Shown: positions 1-6,197 of the stretch, piece by piece
How the letters are laid out: the number at the start of each line of letters is the position of its first letter
How positions within the stretch are numbered: the stretch's first letter is position 1
Origin: Rickettsiales bacterium
GTDB lineage: Bacteria; Pseudomonadota; Alphaproteobacteria; Rickettsiales; UBA1997
Assembly (NCBI GenBank): GCA_947496905.1
Contig: CANMEW010000006.1
Coordinates: 7,741 to 13,973, forward strand
Reading direction: 5' to 3'
DNA: 6,233 nt
Translations under genes and position numbers: made by a program
The notes under the pieces: generated by a model
Databases searched by the model: none
Seen by the model: only the letters and a program-made list of their open reading frames with translations
Told to the model about the DNA's origin: nothing

Positions 1-51
1 CTAGAGCTGGTTGACATTGACTGTAGAGGCATCGAACTTAAAGCTAAGTAG
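1..51 (+). CDS. Possible C-terminal tail of an upstream gene (partial)
   Basis: Frame 1 is open from the left edge of the window for 16 codons and closes with TAG at 49-51. The tail reads LELVDIDCRGIELKAK. The other two plus frames hit stops at 2-4 and 12-14, so this is the only frame that could carry a gene in from the left. The fragment is too short to identify, and an open run of this length can occur by chance. If real, the gene ends 43 nt before the next start and could be the upstream member of the same transcription unit. I do not assign a family. Confidence 0.3.
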   Translation, partial: LELVDIDCRGIELKAK

Positions 52-94
52 CACTCCTCACATCTCAAGTTTTTAAAGTCCCAAAATTTTTAAC

Positions 95-763
95 ATGTCA
101 AAACAGGAAGAAATCATCGCAGAAAATTTAGCTGCAAGAGTTGCGCTTGGAACAGTTCCAAGTGCAAAAGAGGTAAAAATTATTTCTGACCACAGCCTCG
201 TTGAAACCTTAAAAAGACTCACTGAAACCAACATTAGCCCGACTAACTTCAACTCTTTCCTACATAATTTGCACGCGGCAGAAAAACTTAAATCTGTTAC
301 GCAATCAATGTTCGAAAGAGATGGAAATGTAAAAGCTGCAGTCGGAATTGGATTCGACGTTGCTGCTGCTGCAATTGATCCAAGTGGCGCCTCAGCATTA
401 AAATTAGCTGCAGACGTGACCGTACTTTTACTTCGCGCTGCCGCAGAAAAAGTAGAAAATCCGGCATTGAAACATACGATTTCCGCCCTTGCTGATGCCG
501 GAAAATTAGCGGGTGTCGTTGCCACGCTTGCAAGTCAAAGCACTGGAATAGGAATTATTTCTGCAATCGGAAAAGAGTTGGCAGGAGAGTCGGCAGAAAA
601 GTTGGTGGGGACTTTATTTGCGAAGGCCGTCAAAGAGCTTCCGGGAGAAATCGCCACAGCGACTCCAGATGAAATTAAAAATACACTCTCAACGCTAGCA
701 AGCGAAGCTTCCTCAAAAGGTCAATTTAATCAAGCGCCTCATGACTCAAAAGGACGAAACTAA
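95..763 (+). CDS. Hypothetical alanine-rich, predicted helical protein
   Basis: I do not recognise this 222-residue protein. Residues 1-75 are polar and look helical. Residues 80-175 are rich in Ala, Gly, Val and Leu, with hydrophobic stretches near 81-115 and 136-160 that contain the related motifs GIGFD and GIGII. The C-terminal 40 residues are again polar, with a Gly/Gln/Asn-rich end. It contains no Cys, Trp or Tyr, which is notable at this length. There is no classical signal peptide, and the hydrophobic stretches are interrupted by Asp, Lys and Arg, so amphipathic helices or membrane association are more likely than clean transmembrane segments. The ATG at 95 has no Shine-Dalgarno motif upstream. 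The reading frame is intact and its last 23 nt overlap the annotated start of the downstream thioredoxin-like gene, consistent with an operon. It is probably a real gene, with function unknown. Confidence 0.75.
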   Translation: MSKQEEIIAENLAARVALGTVPSAKEVKIISDHSLVETLKRLTETNISPTNFNSFLHNLHAAEKLKSVTQSMFERDGNVKAAVGIGFDVAAAAIDPSGASALKLAADVTVLLLRAAAEKVENPALKHTISALADAGKLAGVVATLASQSTGIGIISAIGKELAGESAEKLVGTLFAKAVKELPGEIATATPDEIKNTLSTLASEASSKGQFNQAPHDSKGRN

Positions 764-1376
764 CAAAATCATCTCACTCTCTCATTATAAAAATTCTCAA
801 AAGACCAAAGCGGAGATTTCCAAAATGCTATTTTTTACCATTCTCATCGGAGCGGTTCTGGGGCTAATTTCATGGAAATTTTTTGTTGAAGATGTCGCCA
901 ATTTTGACGTAAAAATTCCAGAATCAGCCAATATTTCCTTCAGTCAGCAAGAGCCCATTGCCATGACCTCAATGCAAGTGGCAAACGAATTTGAGAAGGC
1001 TGAAGGCAAACCGATTCTACTCTACATCTACACAACTTGGTGTCCAACCTGCGTTAAAAATTTTCCAATCATTAATGAAATTTCCCGCGAATTTCAAAAT
1101 ACGGAGCTGCAAGTAATTGCTTTGGCAATCGACCGTAACCTAGACCCAGAAGACCTTCACAGCTATTTAGACAAATTTGGAAATCTGCATTTCCAGCCTC
1201 GCTACCTCGCCTTCAAAGAAGGATTTTTAGAATTTTTACAGAAGAAAAATATTCACTACACCAACCGCATCCCCTTCACCGTCTTGATCGCGCGCGATGG
1301 AAAAATAATCGCAAAATTCTCCGGATTGAAAAATAAAAATTACCTCCGCAACAAAATCATCAAAGAGCTATTCTAA
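741..1376 (+). CDS. Membrane-anchored thioredoxin-like (TlpA/ResA-type) protein
   Basis: This 211-residue protein has a polar N-terminal tail (1-28), one hydrophobic segment at about 29-48, and a thioredoxin fold from about residue 70 to the end. The active site is WCPTC, with cysteines at 101 and 104, after a YIYTTW strand. The probable cis-proline is P178 in RIPFTVLI. These features fit a TlpA/ResA/DsbE-like thiol-disulfide oxidoreductase held in the inner membrane with its catalytic domain in the periplasm, where such proteins reduce or oxidise disulfides in exported partners (family knowledge). Lys and Arg before the segment and acidic residues after it fit an N-in, C-out topology. The ATG at 741 overlaps the previous gene by 23 nt. 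An in-frame ATG at 825 (Met29) has a GGAG 9 nt upstream and may be the true start, giving a 183-residue protein that begins with the membrane anchor. Its stop overlaps the cysS start by one base, suggesting translational coupling. The specific partner is unknown. Confidence 0.87.
   Translation: MTQKDETNKIISLSHYKNSQKTKAEISKMLFFTILIGAVLGLISWKFFVEDVANFDVKIPESANISFSQQEPIAMTSMQVANEFEKAEGKPILLYIYTTWCPTCVKNFPIINEISREFQNTELQVIALAIDRNLDPEDLHSYLDKFGNLHFQPRYLAFKEGFLEFLQKKNIHYTNRIPFTVLIARDGKIIAKFSGLKNKNYLRNKIIKELF
812..815 (+). promoter_or_regulatory. Shine-Dalgarno-like GGAG before an alternative start
   Basis: GGAG lies 9 nt before the in-frame ATG at 825-827, inside the thioredoxin-like gene. None of the other gene starts in the window has an SD motif this clear. 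It supports an alternative start at Met29, which would begin the protein directly at its hydrophobic anchor. It could also be a chance GGAG within codons 24-25. Confidence 0.4.
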
Positions 1377-2812
1377 TGACAAACCCACTAGAAATAAAAC
1401 TCTTCAACAGCCTCACTGGTAAAAAAGAAATCCTCTCAACCATTGAGCCTGAGCACCTCAAAATGTACGTTTGCGGTCCAACTGTTTACGATCGCCCCCA
1501 TTTAGGGAATGCCCGCAGCATCGTGATTTACGATTTATTTTTCCGCTTTTTCCAAAAAGTTTTTCCGAGAGTTACTTACGTTCGAAACATCACCGACGTC
1601 GATGACAAAATTAACGCAGCAGCGAAGTCGCAAAATATTTCCATCCAAACTCTCACCGAAAAAATCATCGATTCATTCTACCAAGACACCGACTCGCTAA
1701 ATGTTCTGCGCCCAACATTCGAGCCACGCGCTACCGCTCACATCGCCGAAATGATTTCCATGATTCAGCAATTAATCGCTGGCGGAAATGCCTACGAAAG
1801 CAATGGTCACGTGCTGTTTAACGTAAAGTCTTACAAAGACTACGGCGCGCTTTCAAACCGCCATTTGGATGAGATGATTGCCGGCTCGCGCATTGAAATT
1901 GCCTCTTACAAAAAAAATCCACTCGACTTCGTTTTGTGGAAGCCGGCTGATTCGGAAGATGATTCTTCAAGCATTTTTGAAAGCCCTTGGGGCAAGGGAA
2001 GACCGGGCTGGCACATTGAATGCTCGGCAATGAGCTCGAAATATTTGGGCGCCGATTTCGACATTCACGGCGGTGGCGCCGACCTACAATTCCCCCACCA
2101 CGAAAATGAAATCGCGCAAAGCAGATGCGCCAATCCACATTCGCACTACGCACGCTTTTGGATTCACAATGGCTTCCTCACCGCAAATGGCGAAAAAATG
2201 AGCAAGTCGCTGAAAAATTTTATTACGGTGCGCGACCTGCTAGATCAAGGCGTCTCGCCAATTGCCATTCGCTTACTTTTGCTTTCAACCCACTACCGTA
2301 AACCTTTCGACTTCAACCAAAAAGCCTTGGATGACGCCAAAAAAACCGTCGAAAAATTTAATGCTGTAGTGACGGATGTCGTAAAAAAAACTGTCGATGG
2401 GAACTTGATGGCAAAAATTCTCGAATGCCTAGCGGACGACCTCAACATCTCGAAGGTAATTGCGCTACTACATGAAACGGCGAAGGAAATAAAAGGAGCC
2501 TCTGCAAAACCATCTTTTTCGGCAATTTTGTCGTCAGACCAATTTGCTCGCGAGCACGTACCAAGCACGTCGGAATTTGCAGAAATTTTAGATTTTTTGG
2601 GATTACTAGATTCTCGCGCAGCAGTGGCGGAGAAAGCTTCTGAGGCATCAAAGGATGAGACTTACATCAATTCGCAAATCGGGCTGCGCTTAAAATTTAA
2701 ACAAGAAAAAAACTTCTCAAAAGCTGACGAGATCAGGCAAAATCTACTTTCTCAAGACATCGCAATCGAGGACATCGCTGGCGGCAAAACTGTTTGGAAA
2801 AAGAAGAGCTAA
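1376..2812 (+). CDS. cysS: Cysteinyl-tRNA synthetase
   Basis: This 478-residue class I aminoacyl-tRNA synthetase attaches cysteine to tRNA-Cys in the cytoplasm. The length is close to the usual 460-480. The HIGH signature appears as HLGN at residues 42-45, inside the conserved CGPTVYDRPHLGNAR block. The KMSKS loop is exact at 274-278. The zinc site that discriminates cysteine is complete by comparison with the E. coli enzyme: C33, C216 (in GWHIEC), H241 and E245 (in HHENE), with matching spacing. NITDVDDKI (71-79) and HGGGADLQFPHHENE (231-245) are also family hallmarks. The C-terminal half holds the DALR-type helical region and ends with the typical motif around ADEIR and GGKTVW, so the protein is full length. 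The ATG overlaps the stop of the preceding gene (TAATG), which implies coupled translation. It is the last gene of the plus-strand cluster and ends 88 nt from the convergent lysK. Confidence 0.98.
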   Translation: MTNPLEIKLFNSLTGKKEILSTIEPEHLKMYVCGPTVYDRPHLGNARSIVIYDLFFRFFQKVFPRVTYVRNITDVDDKINAAAKSQNISIQTLTEKIIDSFYQDTDSLNVLRPTFEPRATAHIAEMISMIQQLIAGGNAYESNGHVLFNVKSYKDYGALSNRHLDEMIAGSRIEIASYKKNPLDFVLWKPADSEDDSSSIFESPWGKGRPGWHIECSAMSSKYLGADFDIHGGGADLQFPHHENEIAQSRCANPHSHYARFWIHNGFLTANGEKMSKSLKNFITVRDLLDQGVSPIAIRLLLLSTHYRKPFDFNQKALDDAKKTVEKFNAVVTDVVKKTVDGNLMAKILECLADDLNISKVIALLHETAKEIKGASAKPSFSAILSSDQFAREHVPSTSEFAEILDFLGLLDSRAAVAEKASEASKDETYINSQIGLRLKFKQEKNFSKADEIRQNLLSQDIAIEDIAGGKTVWKKKS

Positions 2813-2900
2813 GGAACCTCTGAAATTACGTTGTGAGCATGGGCTGCTAGCCTATCAAGTAGTCGAACGTGGAGCAACGATCTCCGCTCATCAAAAAAAT
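2813..2900. other. Convergent intergenic spacer with two small stem-loops
   Basis: The spacer separates the 3' ends of cysS (plus) and lysK (minus). Two short inverted repeats are visible. At 2839-2855, seven pairs including one G-T close a 3-nt loop (core GGCT/AGCC). At 2869-2887, six pairs including one G-T close a 7-nt loop (core GGAG/CTCC). Neither is followed by a T-run on the plus strand, so no canonical intrinsic terminator for cysS is visible. On the minus strand a T7 run (plus 2892-2898) falls immediately after the lysK stop, before the hairpins rather than after them. Termination may be weak, Rho-dependent, or rely on these stems in both directions. Confidence 0.4.
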
Positions 2901-4478
2901 TTACGAAATTTTTTCCTCAACCAGCTTCACAAAATTTTCAATTCCGAACAAAGCAATGAAGGACCCCATGCGCGGCCCTTGCTCTTGTCCAAGTAAAATC
3001 TGGTACAAGGCCAAGAACCAGTCGCGCATCTTCTGTTCGTAGCCGTGATTTTTTCCGATTTGGAAAACTAAATTTTGCAACAAAGCGCCGTCGTGAGATT
3101 GCTCCACAGGAAATTTCTGCAGCTCAGCGCACAGTTCTTTCAGCGCCAATTTTTCTTCCTCTGTAGCCTCGCGGAATTTTTTGTTCTTCTTGATGAAATC
3201 ATTGTAGTAGCTAATCGCGCAGCGCAGCATTTTTGCCAAAAGTGGCGAAGTGTCTTTCGTCAAACCTTCTTGGTACTTCGAAATAAACCCCCAAAGCACC
3301 GAGTCATTCTCTGGGTTGCAGGCCGATGCCAAATTCAGCAACAGCGAATAATTTAAATTAAAATTTATTGCCGGAATTTTTCCGCCATGGATGTGGAATG
3401 CCGGATTGTCTAGCTTCGCGAGCTCATCTTGCTTTTCGTAACCTTGCGCAAAAGTTAAATATTCATCCATCGCTTTCGGAATCACGTCAGAATAAAGACG
3501 TTTCGCCGTCTTCGGTTTTTGGTACATGAAAAGTGACATCGACTCAGCTGGGGCGTATTTCAGCCAGTCTTCTACAGAAATTCCATTTCCCTTCGATTTC
3601 GAAATTTTTTCTCCACTGTCGGACAAAAACATTTCGTAAGTAAAATTAACTGGCGGCTCCGCTCCCAAAATTTCGCAGACTCGGCGGTAAATCCTCTCGT
3701 TGGGCTGATGGTCTTTGCCGTAGATTTCGTAATCGACATCAAGTGAGTACCAGCGGGCGCCGAAATCAATTTTCCACTGCAATTTACAATTGCCGCCAGT
3801 GACCGGAACTTCCTTCTCCTTACCCTCGCCATCAAGGTAAATCACTGTTCCCTTCGCCTTGTTCACACCCTTCGCACCCTTGTCGATGACGATTCCAGAT
3901 TCCAAATCAATCGGCATGAACGGGCTGTAAGTTTCTTGACGCTCGCCACCAAGCGTTGGCAGCATTAGCTCCATGAGCTCTTCGTATTTTTCCAAAACAC
4001 GCAACATTGTGGAATCGAACGCTCCCGATTTGTATTTGTCGGTCGCGCTGATGAATTCGTAATCAAAACCAAAACCATCAAGAAAGCTACGCAGACGGGC
4101 ATTCATGTGATGACCGTAAGATTCGTGCGTGTCAAATGGATCTGGAACAGAAGTGAGTGGGCGACCAAGATTCGCGCGCACCATCTCTTGCTGCGGCACG
4201 TTGTCTGGCACTTTGCGCAGACCGTCAATGTCGTCAGAAATGCAAAACATTTTCGTTGGGATTTCCGGCGCGATGCAGTGAAAAGCGTGACGGACAAAAG
4301 CTGTGCGCACTACTTCGCCAAAAGTTCCGATGTGCGGCAGACCGGACGGGCCGTAGCCTGTTTCAAAAAGCACGTAACCTTTGACCGGAACTTTCCCGCC
4401 AATTTTTTCCAAAATTCTGCGCGCCTCAATAAACGGCCATGCTTTCGATTCCAAGTAAGATTTTTGTGAGATTGTCAT
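2901..4478 (-). CDS. lysK: Class I lysyl-tRNA synthetase (archaeal type)
   Basis: This 525-residue enzyme charges tRNA-Lys with lysine in the cytoplasm. It belongs to the class I LysRS family, unrelated in fold to the class II LysS/LysU of E. coli. The HIGH motif is HIGT at residues 49-52, in the block GYGPSGLPHIGTFGEV. The KMSKS loop is KISKS at 291-295, in SGEKISKSKGNGIS. CKLQWKIDFGARWYSLDVDYE (from 231) followed by GKDH (254-257) is a further conserved block of the alphaproteobacterial form. From about residue 330 onward the protein is mostly helical, matching the C-terminal helical domain that recognises the anticodon in this family. The length is close to the usual 520-540, and the frame is intact. 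The N-terminal SKAWPFIEAR motif close to the ATG supports this start. It lies 9 nt downstream of the TlpA-like gene with no SD motif (the gap contains CCTTCC), so its translation probably depends on coupling or on SD-independent initiation. It is the last gene of the minus-strand cluster. Confidence 0.97.
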   Translation of the reverse strand: MTISQKSYLESKAWPFIEARRILEKIGGKVPVKGYVLFETGYGPSGLPHIGTFGEVVRTAFVRHAFHCIAPEIPTKMFCISDDIDGLRKVPDNVPQQEMVRANLGRPLTSVPDPFDTHESYGHHMNARLRSFLDGFGFDYEFISATDKYKSGAFDSTMLRVLEKYEELMELMLPTLGGERQETYSPFMPIDLESGIVIDKGAKGVNKAKGTVIYLDGEGKEKEVPVTGGNCKLQWKIDFGARWYSLDVDYEIYGKDHQPNERIYRRVCEILGAEPPVNFTYEMFLSDSGEKISKSKGNGISVEDWLKYAPAESMSLFMYQKPKTAKRLYSDVIPKAMDEYLTFAQGYEKQDELAKLDNPAFHIHGGKIPAINFNLNYSLLLNLASACNPENDSVLWGFISKYQEGLTKDTSPLLAKMLRCAISYYNDFIKKNKKFREATEEEKLALKELCAELQKFPVEQSHDGALLQNLVFQIGKNHGYEQKMRDWFLALYQILLGQEQGPRMGSFIALFGIENFVKLVEEKIS

Positions 4479-4487
4479 TGGAAGGAT

Positions 4488-4982
4488 TTAATTACGTAAA
4501 AATGGTTCCAGAATTCTTTCGAAATCCTTCTTGGTGAGCTTGGTGTTTTTGTTGATGATGGTGACGACTAAATTTCCATCTCTGTCGATCACGTAGCTTC
4601 TGGGAATGGAGTTGAGATCTTCAAAACTTATTTCCTTCGCATCGTAAAACATCGAATTTGGGTAGGAGAGTAGCGCTGCAATTTTTGCAACTTTTTTGCG
4701 CCCTCTTTCGCGATCAATACTGACGCCAATAACCTCAAGACCTTGTGATTTGTGCTCCTTGTAGAGCTCATCCAAAATATTATTTTCCACGTCACATTCA
4801 GCGCACCAAGCCGCCCAGAAATTTACAATCACTACCTTTCCAAAATGCTCTTTGAGGTCAAAATTTTTACCGCTCAAAGTAGTGGTGACGAGAATTGGAT
4901 CTTCTTTTACCTTTGTTTCTGCAAGCGCTGACGACACGATTGCGACAAGAGAAAAAACTAAAATTAGAAATTTTTTTTTCAT
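4488..4982 (-). CDS. Periplasmic TlpA-family thiol-disulfide oxidoreductase
   Basis: This 164-residue protein has a textbook Sec signal peptide: MKKK, a hydrophobic core, then SSALA with likely cleavage after A21. The mature part is a compact thioredoxin fold. The strand VVIVNFWAAW leads into the active site WCAEC (C60, C63). A second strand carries EVIGVSID, and the probable cis-proline is P127 in SIPRSYVIDRDG, followed by the usual beta-hairpin. This is the layout of the TlpA/ResA/AhpC-TSA group, which works in the periplasm on disulfides of exported proteins or cofactors (family knowledge). Glu at the position before the second cysteine, in place of the more common Pro, should alter the redox potential or reactivity, although this replacement is not unprecedented. 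It lies 30 nt downstream of the barrel-protein gene and 9 nt upstream of lysK in one apparent operon. The upstream barrel protein carries clustered cysteines and is a reasonable candidate partner, but that is inference. Confidence 0.92.
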   Translation of the reverse strand: MKKKFLILVFSLVAIVSSALAETKVKEDPILVTTTLSGKNFDLKEHFGKVVIVNFWAAWCAECDVENNILDELYKEHKSQGLEVIGVSIDRERGRKKVAKIAALLSYPNSMFYDAKEISFEDLNSIPRSYVIDRDGNLVVTIINKNTKLTKKDFERILEPFLRN

Positions 4983-5012
4983 TAGATTGGAAACTGTTGT
5001 ACGTGAGCCCCA

Positions 5013-6020
5013 CTAAAAATTGTACCCAAGAATCACCTTGTACAAATTTTGTGGAGCCAGCTGATTGCCATTCACATTGCGGTAAATTGGAAATTCAACA
5101 TCGGCGTAAAGTTTAAATTCCTTAATCGTCATCTCAATTCCGGGGACAAAAAATGCCATGTCGTAGCCACTGTTTGAATTTCCTGAAGCATCAGCCCAGC
5201 CAGAATTTTTCCCCTTCTTTACGCCAGTAAATTGAAAAATCGGCGCCATTTTTTTTGCAAAACCAACTTTACCAAAATCGTAGTAGACTCCCGTTGCACC
5301 AGAAATTTCGTAACCTGGCGTGTAGCCTCGATGCCTTTTGAATGGCCGATCCCACGAGCTTTGCAGAAAATATCCCACCTTCCCTTCTTCGCCAAAAGTT
5401 CCCATGTGGTAAGCGCCAATAATTGAATCGGTGCTGCCAGTGCCAATTTGCGTGTTACGCGCAAAGCCTTTGTCACTGGTTGCGCCAGTTGGCAATTTCA
5501 AGCCGAAGATAATGCCGGTAGACATGTCGTCAGAAAAACCGGAATAGATTCCGTTGAGGCGGATGTCGCCAATGTCGCTGTACCTAGAGTGGTTGGTCAC
5601 TTCCTCATTTTCATGATCCACGCTTTTTACGTAACGGGTGACGTAGGGAATGCGAATTGCTACGCCAAACTCGCGGCTGAACATGTATTGCATGCCGGCG
5701 GTCGTGGTTTGGGTTGCAATTTTTTGGTCGTGATTTTCTTCCGCAGATTTTTTTTCTTTGCGCCAGTTACGCGCTTGACTCATTTGGTCGTACTGCAGAA
5801 ATGCGGTTCCACCTTCGCAATTTGGAATTAACGAACTGGTTCCAACATTCAAAACACCGCAAGAGCAAGCGCAGGCAAGAGACTCGCTGGAATAAAAAAA
5901 TGGCGAAATGCTGGCTAGTAAAAAAAGCGCGACGAAGAAAAAGCTGAGGGATTTTTTGCGAATTTTAGCGAGAAATTTTTTCCAATTACTTGGAATTATT
6001 TTGGTGTTTTTTTGCTGCAT
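5013..6020 (-). CDS. Outer-membrane beta-barrel protein with N-terminal CxCxC cluster
   Basis: This 335-residue exported protein has a long basic n-region (1-24), a hydrophobic core (about 25-43), and probable signal peptidase I cleavage near SSESLACA (residues 44-51). The mature start carries C50, C52 and C54 (CACSCG), with a fourth cysteine at C68; there are no others. The flanking residues do not make a convincing lipobox. The rest is an alternation of aromatic/hydrophobic strands and Gly/Asn/Ser-rich turns, ending in GYNF with a terminal Phe, typical of proteins inserted by the BAM complex. SDIGDIRLNGIY (148-159), FGLKLPTG (172-179) and IGTGSTDSIIG (192-202) resemble the Phenol_MetA_deg-like 'transporter' barrel group, so I place it there tentatively. 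The substrate is unknown. No alternative start codon is visible before the hydrophobic core, so the ATG at 6018-6020 is the likely start; it lacks an SD motif. It heads the apparent operon with the TlpA-like protein and lysK. The cysteine cluster could bind a metal or form disulfides managed by that thioredoxin. Confidence 0.85.
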   Translation of the reverse strand: MQQKNTKIIPSNWKKFLAKIRKKSLSFFFVALFLLASISPFFYSSESLACACSCGVLNVGTSSLIPNCEGGTAFLQYDQMSQARNWRKEKKSAEENHDQKIATQTTTAGMQYMFSREFGVAIRIPYVTRYVKSVDHENEEVTNHSRYSDIGDIRLNGIYSGFSDDMSTGIIFGLKLPTGATSDKGFARNTQIGTGSTDSIIGAYHMGTFGEEGKVGYFLQSSWDRPFKRHRGYTPGYEISGATGVYYDFGKVGFAKKMAPIFQFTGVKKGKNSGWADASGNSNSGYDMAFFVPGIEMTIKEFKLYADVEFPIYRNVNGNQLAPQNLYKVILGYNF

Positions 6021-6088
6021 GATTTTGGCGTGTTTTTTGAATTTTCGCCGGCGCGGAGAAAATTGGACTTTTTGCTCGATGCCCTAAA

Positions 6089-6155
6089 TTCAAGGCTTTG
6101 CAGAGTTTGATTTGTAAAAAATGGAATTAGTAATTTTTTAAAAAACTGCCTTGAA
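6089..6155. repeat. Inverted repeat, 8-bp arms, AT-rich interior
   Basis: TTCAAGGC at 6089-6096 is perfectly complementary to GCCTTGAA at 6148-6155. The 51-nt interior is AT-rich and contains the TTTTTTAAAAAA palindrome. It lies about 70-135 nt upstream of the barrel-protein start, so it could be a paired regulatory site or form a stem. An 8-bp match in this length could also be chance. Confidence 0.4.
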
Positions 6156-6177
6156 CGCATGTGGCTCTAGGCGAGTG

Positions 6178-6197
6178 GCCTTAGAACAGCCCTAGGC
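6178..6197. other. GC-rich stem-loop
   Basis: GCC (6178-6180) and TAG (6182-6184) pair with CTA (6192-6194) and GGC (6195-6197), with one bulged T at 6181 and a 7-nt loop. A direct repeat CTAGGCG occurs at 6167-6173 and 6192-6198, the second copy overlapping this stem. It may belong to a structured RNA or to the 3' end of a gene lying outside the window. No direct T-run follows it on either strand, so I do not call it a terminator. Confidence 0.3.

Noticed and set aside
11..45. TTGACATTGACT as a -35 promoter box for the plus-strand cluster
   Set aside because: No good -10 hexamer lies at 16-19 bp from either TTGAC word (the best is TAAAGC, 3 of 6), and the site falls within a possible upstream reading frame.
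73..525. Long minus-strand open frame (150 codons) opposite the first gene
   Set aside because: It is antisense to an intact plus-strand gene, has a low-complexity Ser/Ala-rich translation with no family signal, and most likely mirrors the plus-strand codon pattern.
2869..2900. Intrinsic terminator for cysS
   Set aside because: The hairpin is followed by an A-run, not a T-run, on the plus strand; on the minus strand the T-run comes before the hairpin.
4107..4469. Plus-strand open frame of 120 codons opposite lysK
   Set aside because: It lies entirely within the highly conserved N-terminal part of lysK; the Arg/Val/Phe-rich translation matches nothing known.
5448..5831. Plus-strand open frame of 127 codons opposite the barrel-protein gene
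   Set aside because: The minus-strand frame has a signal peptide, barrel pattern and C-terminal Phe; the plus frame has no coherent features and no operon context.
5013..6020. Lipoprotein signal at the CxCxC cluster
   Set aside because: The residues before C50 (ESLA) and C52 (LACA) put the wrong amino acids at the -3 and -2 positions for a good lipobox; signal peptidase I cleavage fits better.
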